Source of the DNA: Spirochaetota bacterium | GTDB taxonomy: Bacteria; Spirochaetota; Spirochaetia; Treponematales; Breznakiellaceae | NCBI GenBank assembly: GCA_023398155.1 | Contig: JAEWSV010000393.1 | Location: 1 to 5,042 of the forward strand | DNA length: 5,042 nucleotides | Reading direction: 5' to 3' | Shown here: one piece after another, positions 1 to 5,042 of the stretch | Position numbering within the stretch: position 1 is the first letter of the stretch | Layout of the letters: each line of letters begins with the position of its first letter | Notes under the pieces: model-generated | Database searches by the model: none | What the model was told of the DNA's origin: nothing | What the model saw: the letters and a program-made list of their open reading frames with translations, nothing else | Program-made: the position numbers and the translations under genes

Positions 1-799
1 CTACGTCCAGGGTCATCATCACCGCGAACCCTGCGAGGAGCCCGAGCGTGGCGATGTGTTCGTTGCCCTCCCTCCGCGACTCGGGAATGACTTCCTCCGC
101 GACTACGAAGATCATGGCGCCCGCCGCGAAGGCGAGCGCGTAGGGGAGGATGGGCCGCATCACGAGGACCAGGGCAGCTCCTAAGACACCGGCTACCGGC
201 TCCACGACGCCAGAAAGCTGGCCGTACCAGAAAGCCTTCGAACGGCTCATGCCGTCCCGGCGGAGCGGTATGGAGACCGCCGCCCCTTCGGGGAAATTCT
301 GGAGGCCGATGCCGATGGCGAGCGCGATGGCGCCGGCGAGTCCCGCCGAGGGGATGCCCGCTGCGACGGCGCCGAAGCCGACGCCCACGGCGAGGCCTTC
401 GGGAATGTTATGGAGGGTGATGGCGAGCACGAGGAGGACGCTCCTCCCCCAGCCGGTCTTAATGCCCTCGGCTTCGCTCGTCTCGTATTCCAAGTGGAGG
501 TGCGGAAGCACCCTGTCCACTCCGAAGAGGAAGAGGGCTCCCATGAGGAAGCCTACGAGCGGCGGCATCCAGGGAATGAGCCCCATCGCCTCCGAAAGAT
601 CGATAGCGGGCGCGAGCAGCGACCAGAAGCTGGCCGCTATCATCACGCCGCCCGCGAAACCGAGCATGCCGTCAAGCGCGCGTCGGTCGATCGTCTTGAA
701 GAAAAAAACCATGCCCGCGCCGAGCGCGGTCACTCCCCAGGTGAAACAGGTAGCCAAGAATGCCTGCGGTACGGCGGGGAGATTCGAAAGCCATTCCAT
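1..799 (-). CDS. ZIP-family divalent metal transporter (GufA/ZupT-like), 3' end cut by window edge
   Basis: Inner-membrane permease that probably imports Zn2+ and perhaps other divalent metals into the cytoplasm. The 266 visible residues begin MEWLSNLPAV and have the ZIP layout of about eight hydrophobic helices (roughly 14-34, 41-61, 76-95, 119-140, 150-172, 188-212, 219-239, 249-266). The two metal-binding helices carry the family signatures: HNIPEG at 130-135 in helix 4 and QNFPEG at 167-172 in helix 5. Other conserved acidic and histidine residues follow: E200-P201 in VVEP, E235/E236/E240 in VAEEVIPE, and N246-E247-H248. The loop after helix 3 is short, with only H100 and H102, unlike the long His-rich loops of eukaryotic ZIPs. 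The ATG is supported by an AAGGAG Shine-Dalgarno nine bases upstream. The reading frame is still open at the left edge in the final helix (MMTLDV), so only a few residues should be missing. It lies 110 bases downstream of nrdJ on the same strand but has its own promoter candidate. The family call is firm; the metal is inferred. Confidence 0.93.
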   Translation of the reverse strand, partial: MEWLSNLPAVPQAFLATCFTWGVTALGAGMVFFFKTIDRRALDGMLGFAGGVMIAASFWSLLAPAIDLSEAMGLIPWMPPLVGFLMGALFLFGVDRVLPHLHLEYETSEAEGIKTGWGRSVLLVLAITLHNIPEGLAVGVGFGAVAAGIPSAGLAGAIALAIGIGLQNFPEGAAVSIPLRRDGMSRSKAFWYGQLSGVVEPVAGVLGAALVLVMRPILPYALAFAAGAMIFVVAEEVIPESRREGNEHIATLGLLAGFAVMMTLDV

Positions 800-808
800 C
801 GGGTTACG

Positions 809-814
809 CTCCTT
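809..814 (-). promoter_or_regulatory. Ribosome binding site of the ZIP transporter gene
   Basis: Read on the minus strand this is AAGGAG, a near-perfect anti-Shine-Dalgarno match, with nine bases between it and the ATG at 799-797. It fixes the MEWLSN start. Just upstream, CTC can pair with GAG inside this site (CTC-CAAG-GAG), a stem probably too short to matter by itself. Confidence 0.75.
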
Positions 815-820
815 GGAGGA

Positions 821-843
821 CCGCGGGGCCTATGGGCCCACGG
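821..843 (-). other. Short stem-loop in the ZIP gene leader
   Basis: On the minus strand GGGCC and GGCCC pair around a CATA loop. The stem extends through a small internal loop (T against CG) to an outer CCG/CGG pairing. It begins a few bases after the predicted transcription start and ends about six bases before the Shine-Dalgarno. No run of T follows, so it is not an intrinsic terminator. Whether it affects translation or stability is not visible from sequence; it may be chance pairing in GC-rich DNA. Confidence 0.35.
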
Positions 844-855
844 GTCTAACCAATA

Positions 856-884
856 AGTATACTCATCGACCGGCCCGCGGGCAA
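856..884 (-). promoter_or_regulatory. Probable sigma-70-type promoter of the ZIP transporter gene
   Basis: On the minus strand TTGCCC (884-879, four of six matches to TTGACA) is followed after exactly 17 bases by TATACT (861-856, five of six matches to TATAAT). Transcription would start near 849, giving a leader of about 50 bases. The -35 element sits about 25 bases after the nrdJ stop codon and no terminator separates the two genes, so read-through from nrdJ may also contribute. I see no clear Zur-type AT-rich palindrome here. Confidence 0.55.
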
Positions 885-909
885 ACCGGGGAAGGTTTTC
901 GCGGGAAGG

Positions 910-3900
910 TCAACTGCAGCCGGTGGTGCCTCCGCAGGTATCGCACTTGAGGCAGGTGCCGTTGCGGACCAAGGTGAAATAGCCGCAGACCGGGCAGGGA
1001 TCCCCCTCGTAGCCCTTCACGCGGGCCTGGGCTATCTTGATCGCCTGCTCTTCCTCGCCTTTCGTCTTCGCCGCCCGACCCAGGTCTACGAGGCCCCCGG
1101 CCGGAGCGACGCTCGGTGACGGGTCGTCCGCAGATTGGGTCTGCGCCCCGTGGGGACGGAAGCCCACGCTCTCCTTCACCGTTCCGTTGCCCGCACCGTT
1201 CGCTTTAATGTCGGATTTGGTGCCGGTCGCGAGGAGATCCTCGGGCTTCACCTGCGCAAGGTCCGTCCTCTTGAGGTAGCTGATCGCGAGGTCGCGGAAA
1301 ATGAAGTCGATGACGCTCGTCGCCATCTTCACGTAGTCGTGGCCCTGGACCATGCCGTTCGGCTCGAACCGGCTGAAGGTGAAGGCGTCCACGTACTCCT
1401 CGAGCGGCACGCCGTACTGGAGGCCGAGGGAGACCGCGATGGCGAAGCTGTTCATGAGGCTCCGGAAGGCCGCGCCCTCCTTGTGCATGTCCAGGAAGAT
1501 CTCGCCGAGCCTGCCGTCGTCGTACTCGCCGGTGCGGATGAAAATGGAGTGGCCTCCGATCTTGGCCTTCTGAGTATAACCGGCCCGCCGGTTGGGAAGC
1601 GTCTTGCGCACGCCGCGGAGGTCCGCCTTGGAGGGGCCCGCGGCCGGGGGCGAGCGATCGGCGGCCGTTTCGTTCGCGTCGAGGTCCTTCTGGAGGCGCA
1701 CGAGCGTATCCGCGAGGGGATCTATGCCGGGGGCGAAGGAAGAGAGCGGCTGGGAAAGCTTGGACCCGTCGCGGTACAGGGCGACGGCCTTAATTCCCGA
1801 TCTCCAGGCCAGCATGTAGGCGCCCTTCACGTCCTCGTAGGTCGCCGCGTTAGGCATGTTGATGGTCTTGGAGATGGCGCCCGAGATGAACGGCTGGACG
1901 GCCGCCATCATGCCGATGTGGGCTGTCCAGGCGATGGACCTGGTCCCGTTCTTGCCGGACGGCGTCGCGGTATCGAAGACCGCCAGGTGTTCGTTCTTGA
2001 GGCCGGGCGCTCCCTCGACTCCCATCGTGCCGCAGGCGTAACGCTCGGCTTCCTCGATCTCCTCCGCGGTGAAGCCGAGGTGGCGCAGGAGGCTGAAGCC
2101 GCTGAGCGACCAGGTGGACTCGGGCACCTTGAGGACGGTCTCCACGAAGTCCTTCCCGATGATCCACGGGCTGAAGACGCCTTCCAAGCTGAAAGCGCTC
2201 GCGACCGCTGCCTCCACCGCCTCGAGCGCGGCCGAGTTGAAGCCCTTCTTCTGGAGCGCTTCGTAAGAAACGGAGGGAGCGCCTTTCAGCGTTTTCCGGC
2301 CGGTCGCGTACGCGACGATCTCTTCTATCTCCGAATCGGAATAGCCGAGCGCGGCCAAGGCCGGCGGCACCGACTGGTTGATGATCTTGAAGTAGCCGCC
2401 GCCCGCGAGCTTCTTGAATTTCACGAGGGCGAAGTCCGGCTCCACGCCCGTGGTGTCGCAGTCCATGAGGAGGCCGATGGTGCCGGTGGGGGCGATGGCC
2501 GTCACCTGGGCGTTCCTGAATCCGTGCTTTTCCCCGAGCTCCAGGGCGCGGTCCCAGCTCGCCTTCGCCGCGGCCAAAAGGTCCTGCGGGCACGCCTTCT
2601 GGTCGATGCCGGGGGGGATGGTGCCGAGTCCTTCGTACTCCGCGGCCTTGGCGTCGTAGGCGGCGCGGCGGTGGTTACGGATAACCCGAAGCATCGCGTC
2701 CCGATTGTCGCCGAAGCGGAGGAAGGGGCCGAGTTGGCCGGCCATACGCGCGGACTGGGCGTACGCTTCGCCGGAGAGGAGGGCGGAGAGGGCGCCCGCC
2801 AAAGCGCGCCCGCGCTTGGAGTCGTAGGCGAGGCCCATGACCATGAGGAGGCTTCCGAGGTTGGCGTAGCCGAGGCCGAGCGTCCGGTATTCGTAGGAGA
2901 GCCGCGCGATCTCCGGGGAAGGGAACTGCGCCATGACCACCGAGATCTCCAGGATGGTCGTCCAGATCCGGATCGCGTGGAGGTAGCCCTCGATGTCGAA
3001 GGTCTTCTTGGAAGGATCGTACAGGGTAAGCAGGTTGATGGAAGCGAGGTTGCAGGCCGTGTCGTCGAGGAACATGTACTCCGAGCAGGGGTTGGAGGCG
3101 CGGATCTCGCCCCCCGCCGGGCTCGTGTGCCAGTCGTTGATGGTGGTGTGGAATTGCAGGCCCGGGTCGGCGCACTGCCAGGCCGCGCGCGCGACGTGGT
3201 CCCAGAGTGCGCGGGCCTTGATCGTCCGCTGCACCTTGCCGGTGACGCGCCCGTTCAGGTTCCAGTCGGCGTCGTCCAGGACGGACTGCATGAAGGAGTC
3301 GGTCACGCGGAGGCTGTTATTGGAGGACTGGCCGGAGACGGTATTGTACGCCTCGTCGTCCCAGGCCGTGGTGAATACCGCGGGACTCACCGACGAATCG
3401 CCTTGCTCCAGCATGCGGAGCAGTTGGTAGAGGTAGGTGGAGGGGATCTGGTCGCGCAAGGCGGCGCGGAGGCCGGCCGCGAGTTCGTGGTTGCGTTCCG
3501 CGTTGAAGCGGTCCGCTTCGGGGCCGCGGAACGAGGCGAGGGCCTTCTTGATCGCGTCCAGGTGTTTCTTGACGATGGCCGAGCCCGTGGCCATAGAGGC
3601 GACCTTGTGCTCCTCCTCGACCTTCCAGTCCACGTACCTCTCAACGTCCGGATGGTCCGCATCCAAGGTCACCATCTTGGCGGCCCGCCGGGTCGTTCCG
3701 CCCGACTTCACGGCGCTCGCCGAGCGGTCGCCGATCCTGAGGAACGAGAGGAGGCCGGACGAGACGCCGCCTCCGGAGAGCTTTTCGTTCGCCGCGCGGA
3801 TGCGGGAAAAATTGGATCCCGTGCCCGATCCGTACTTGAAGAGGCGCGCTTCCCGCGTCACGAGATCCATGATGCCGCCCTCGTTCACGAGATCGTCCTG

Positions 3901-4500
3901 CACGGACAGGATGAAGCAAGCGTGGGGTTGGGGACGCGCGTAGGCGCTTTCGGACTTCTTGAGCTTCCCCTCGGCCGGATCGAAGTAATAGTGGCCCTGG
4001 GCGGGACCGTCGATGCCGTAGACGGCGAAGAGGCCTGTATTGAACCACTGCGGGCTGTTCGGCGCCGCGATCTGATGGGCGAGCATGTAGCAAGACTCGT
4101 CGTAGAACGCCTTCGCGTCCTCTTCCGTATCGAAGTATCCGTTCTTGCGGCCCCAGTCCATCCAGGTGAAGGCGAGCCGATGGAAGACTTGCCGGGCGTC
4201 GTGTTCCCCGCCGTCCTCGATCGGCTTCTTCCCTGGATCGGCCGCCTTTCCGCTGCCTTTCCCGAGAGGCGCCCACTTTTGCCATTCCATGGCCTTCTCG
4301 GCCGGAACGCCGGCTTTGCGGAAATACTTCTGCGCGATGATATCCGTCGCGATCTGGCTCCACGTGGAGGGGACTATTACCGAATCCTGGGAAAAGATGA
4401 GGCGGCCGTCGGGATTGCGGATCTCGCTTTTACGCGCTTCCCAAACGATGTCGGCGTAGGGGCCTTCGCCCGCCGAGGTGAACCGGCGTTCTATCTTCAT
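910..4500 (-). CDS. nrdJ: Adenosylcobalamin-dependent (class II) ribonucleoside-diphosphate reductase
   Basis: Cytoplasmic enzyme that reduces ribonucleotides to deoxyribonucleotides, using adenosylcobalamin to make the active-site thiyl radical; class II needs no separate radical subunit. The protein has 1196 residues, about the usual length for this long form, and begins MKIERRFTSAGEGPYADI, as relatives do. The catalytic barrel spans roughly 140-910: C195 in PHACF is the first redox cysteine, NPCSE at 470-474 supplies N470, radical C472 and E474, and C483 in TACNLASINL is the partner redox cysteine. GGTTRRAAKMV (267-277) matches a specificity-loop region, and PTGTI (671-675) a phosphate-binding segment. 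A TSCPD domain covers about 965-1075. A polar, low-complexity linker (about 1085-1160) leads to a cysteine cluster: C1169, C1172, C1183, C1186, C1189 and C1195. In this family that cluster binds zinc and passes electrons to the active site. No ATP-cone is evident at the N-terminus. No frameshift or missing key residue is seen. There is no clear terminator after the stop codon. Confidence 0.97.
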   Translation of the reverse strand: MKIERRFTSAGEGPYADIVWEARKSEIRNPDGRLIFSQDSVIVPSTWSQIATDIIAQKYFRKAGVPAEKAMEWQKWAPLGKGSGKAADPGKKPIEDGGEHDARQVFHRLAFTWMDWGRKNGYFDTEEDAKAFYDESCYMLAHQIAAPNSPQWFNTGLFAVYGIDGPAQGHYYFDPAEGKLKKSESAYARPQPHACFILSVQDDLVNEGGIMDLVTREARLFKYGSGTGSNFSRIRAANEKLSGGGVSSGLLSFLRIGDRSASAVKSGGTTRRAAKMVTLDADHPDVERYVDWKVEEEHKVASMATGSAIVKKHLDAIKKALASFRGPEADRFNAERNHELAAGLRAALRDQIPSTYLYQLLRMLEQGDSSVSPAVFTTAWDDEAYNTVSGQSSNNSLRVTDSFMQSVLDDADWNLNGRVTGKVQRTIKARALWDHVARAAWQCADPGLQFHTTINDWHTSPAGGEIRASNPCSEYMFLDDTACNLASINLLTLYDPSKKTFDIEGYLHAIRIWTTILEISVVMAQFPSPEIARLSYEYRTLGLGYANLGSLLMVMGLAYDSKRGRALAGALSALLSGEAYAQSARMAGQLGPFLRFGDNRDAMLRVIRNHRRAAYDAKAAEYEGLGTIPPGIDQKACPQDLLAAAKASWDRALELGEKHGFRNAQVTAIAPTGTIGLLMDCDTTGVEPDFALVKFKKLAGGGYFKIINQSVPPALAALGYSDSEIEEIVAYATGRKTLKGAPSVSYEALQKKGFNSAALEAVEAAVASAFSLEGVFSPWIIGKDFVETVLKVPESTWSLSGFSLLRHLGFTAEEIEEAERYACGTMGVEGAPGLKNEHLAVFDTATPSGKNGTRSIAWTAHIGMMAAVQPFISGAISKTINMPNAATYEDVKGAYMLAWRSGIKAVALYRDGSKLSQPLSSFAPGIDPLADTLVRLQKDLDANETAADRSPPAAGPSKADLRGVRKTLPNRRAGYTQKAKIGGHSIFIRTGEYDDGRLGEIFLDMHKEGAAFRSLMNSFAIAVSLGLQYGVPLEEYVDAFTFSRFEPNGMVQGHDYVKMATSVIDFIFRDLAISYLKRTDLAQVKPEDLLATGTKSDIKANGAGNGTVKESVGFRPHGAQTQSADDPSPSVAPAGGLVDLGRAAKTKGEEEQAIKIAQARVKGYEGDPCPVCGYFTLVRNGTCLKCDTCGGTTGCS

Positions 4501-4505
4501 AGGGG

Positions 4506-4512
4506 CTTCCTT
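4506..4512 (-). promoter_or_regulatory. Ribosome binding site of nrdJ
   Basis: The minus-strand bases AAGGAAG lie five bases before the ATG at 4500-4498. This supports the MKIERRFT start, which also matches the conserved N-terminus of the family. Confidence 0.7.
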
Positions 4513-4533
4513 ATTATAAAGACTTTTACGGTT

Positions 4534-4562
4534 GATGATCCCGCTCTACCGCGGGCCACATC
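4534..4562 (-). other. Stem-loop in the nrdJ 5' leader
   Basis: On the minus strand CCCGC and GCGGG pair perfectly around the loop GGTAGA. An outer GATG/CATC pairing can form across a small internal loop. It lies in the predicted leader of about 75 bases and overlaps half of the weaker NrdR-like box, so part of the symmetry may have another origin. It is not followed by a T-run and is far too small to be a cobalamin riboswitch. Confidence 0.35.
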
Positions 4563-4570
4563 AATAGCGT
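4555..4570. promoter_or_regulatory. Degenerate second NrdR-like box downstream of the nrdJ -10
   Basis: This 16-mer reads ACGCTATTGATGTGGC on the minus strand. By hand it matches about nine of sixteen positions of the NrdR-box consensus acaCwAtATaTwGtgt, mostly in the left half. It is listed because its centre is 32 bp from the centre of the strong palindrome at 4587-4602, the three-turn spacing known for paired NrdR boxes, and because it would fall just past the predicted transcription start. Alone it would not be called. Confidence 0.35.
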
Positions 4571-4581
4571 ATCGGAATCGG

Positions 4582-4610
4582 AATATACCCCATATATGGG
4601 TATCTAGCAA
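4582..4610 (-). promoter_or_regulatory. Probable sigma-70-type promoter of nrdJ
   Basis: On the minus strand TTGCTA (4610-4605, four of six matches to TTGACA) and TATATT (4587-4582, five of six matches to TATAAT) are separated by exactly 17 bases. Transcription would begin near 4575, giving a leader of about 75 bases. The spacer contains the palindrome CCCATATATGGG, so a repressor bound there would block polymerase. A hexamer repeated twice in tandem (TTCCGA TTCCGA) lies right after the -10, around the predicted start point. Confidence 0.6.
4587..4602. promoter_or_regulatory. NrdR-box-like operator palindrome in the nrdJ promoter
   Basis: The core CCCATATATGGG (4589-4600) is a perfect 12-base palindrome, and the flanking ATAC/GTAT extends it if one extra C is allowed. 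Within the 16-base window it matches the NrdR-box consensus acaCwAtATaTwGtgt at about ten positions, including the central C-n-ATATAT-n-G. NrdR is the zinc-finger/ATP-cone repressor of ribonucleotide reductase genes in many bacteria. The position between -35 and -10 of an RNR gene fits repression. The regulator's identity is inference: no nrdR gene is in the window. Confidence 0.6.
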
Positions 4611-4703
4611 CGACGAAAAGGGAAATTTGTGTAAAATAAGAAGTCATAGCCACTCAGCTTCGACTTGTTCACCGCGCCGAGCGCGAGGTATGATCGCCGG
4701 GAG

Positions 4704-5042
4704 ATGACGAACTCCTTTCCGAATAAATACGTCTTGGCGTGTTCCGCGATGGCCGCTGCGGCCGCGTTCGCCTTCGCTTCATGCGACGGCGCACCGCGGA
4801 AGGCCGGCCTCGCCATGGCGGACGCCGCGGCCGAGGCCGTTTTCGCCGCCCGTGCTGCGGCGATCGTCTCGGCCATGGACGACGAGGCCGTCGCCGGCCA
4901 GCTCCTGCTCACCGGCGTGGAAGGCTCCCGCAGATTGAACCCGGCGAGCGCCTCCCTGTTGCAAAAAGTCGGAGTCGGCGGCGTGATGCTTTTCAAATAT
5001 AACCTCGGTCAAGGCGGAGAGGCGACGCGAAACTTCACGGAC
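4704..5042 (+). CDS. Probable lipoprotein, glycoside hydrolase family 3 N-terminal domain (partial, 3' end cut by window edge)
   Basis: The first 113 residues of a gene running off the right edge. Residues 1-26 look like a lipoprotein signal peptide: MTNSFPNK, a hydrophobic Ala-rich stretch, then FAS before C27 (relaxed lipobox F-A-S-C), followed by D28. An Ala-rich, probably helical stretch follows, and from about residue 62 the start of a GH3 N-terminal domain: DDEAVAGQLLLTGVEG, then LLQKVGVGGVMLFKYNLG. This matches the opening of NagZ/beta-glucosidase-type enzymes, which cleave beta-linked sugars; NagZ acts on peptidoglycan fragments. The GH3 catalytic Asp and other active-site residues lie beyond the window, so activity and substrate are unknown. 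The start is uncertain: GGGAG directly abuts the ATG, too close for a normal Shine-Dalgarno. An upstream in-frame TTG (4665) would add a charged stretch, and M16 would remove the only N-terminal lysine. A TAAAAT (4632-4637) could be its -10 but has no good -35. It is divergent from nrdJ. Confidence 0.75.
   Translation, partial: MTNSFPNKYVLACSAMAAAAAFAFASCDGAPRKAGLAMADAAAEAVFAARAAAIVSAMDDEAVAGQLLLTGVEGSRRLNPASASLLQKVGVGGVMLFKYNLGQGGEATRNFTD

Noticed and set aside
871..892. CCCGCGGG palindrome with flanking CCGG repeats after nrdJ as a terminator
   Set aside because: The stem would be a short self-complementary GC palindrome with no proper loop and no following T-run on the minus strand. It also overlaps the -35 of the ZIP promoter.
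150..950. Plus-strand open frames (150-950, 410-856) over the left gene
   Set aside because: They are antisense to the ZIP transporter, whose minus-strand frame has clear HNIPEG and QNFPEG motifs and membrane helices. The plus-strand translations have no family character.
1850..4363. Other minus-strand frames within nrdJ (1850-2593, 2675-3175, 3387-3662, 3641-4363)
   Set aside because: They are out-of-frame readings of nrdJ, rich in Arg and Pro as expected for shifted GC-rich codons. The nrdJ frame is intact throughout, so they are not evidence of frameshifts.
4513..4518. Perfect TATAAT on the minus strand near the nrdJ start
   Set aside because: It lies only about 12 bases before the ATG, so transcripts would start inside the ribosome binding site, and no acceptable -35 lies 16-18 bases upstream. 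The TTGCTA-17-TATATT pair is better.
4501..4703. Possible cobalamin riboswitch or small RNA in the divergent region
   Set aside because: No B12-box-like conserved core or multi-helix architecture is visible, and the leader after the predicted start is about 75 bases, too short for a cobalamin riboswitch. Promoter and operator signals account for the structure.
1135..4707. A 1190-codon plus-strand open reading frame lying antisense to almost all of nrdJ
   Set aside because: It is codon-aligned with nrdJ, so its stops would correspond to TTA, CTA or TCA codons in nrdJ, and these rare codons are absent over the first 1127 codons. Its translation is rich in Arg, Gly, Val and Glu with no recognisable domain, while the minus strand encodes a complete conserved enzyme. 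It is a codon-bias artefact.
4604..4996. Minus-strand frames (4604-4996, 4779-5012) over the right end
   Set aside because: They lie antisense to the GH3 lipoprotein frame, which has a signal peptide and recognisable GH3 motifs. The lower one would also run into the nrdJ promoter.

Overview
The window is GC-rich bacterial DNA, densely coding, with three genes and two short AT-richer control regions. From left to right it holds: (1) a ZIP-family divalent metal transporter on the minus strand, complete at its start and cut by the left edge a few residues before its expected end; (2) a 110-base gap with that gene's own promoter and ribosome binding site; (3) a full-length 1196-residue adenosylcobalamin-dependent (class II) ribonucleotide reductase, nrdJ, on the minus strand; (4) a 203-base divergent intergenic region with the nrdJ promoter and an operator-like palindrome resembling an NrdR box; (5) the start of a plus-strand gene for a probable lipoprotein of glycoside hydrolase family 3, cut by the right edge.

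The organism cannot be named from one window. The NrdJ is the long form, with a TSCPD domain and a C-terminal cysteine cluster, that I know from alphaproteobacteria and, as I recall, from Leptospira and other groups. The relaxed lipobox (FAS-C) and the GH3 phrase GGVMLFKYNLG remind me of spirochaetes. A GC-rich spirochaete is my best guess, held weakly. Codon use in nrdJ is strongly GC-biased: the first 1127 codons contain no TTA, CTA or TCA.

The genes do not form an obvious pathway. NrdJ makes deoxyribonucleotides with or without oxygen but depends on vitamin B12. The ZIP protein probably imports Zn2+ or a related metal, and it appears to be transcribed from its own promoter just after the nrdJ stop codon. 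The GH3 protein would act on the outside of the cytoplasmic membrane, perhaps on peptidoglycan fragments. I found no RNA genes, CRISPR arrays, insertion sequences or other mobile DNA, and nothing I would call a new system. The most informative non-coding signal is the palindrome placed inside the nrdJ promoter, with a weaker second copy 32 bp away, which suggests NrdR repression.
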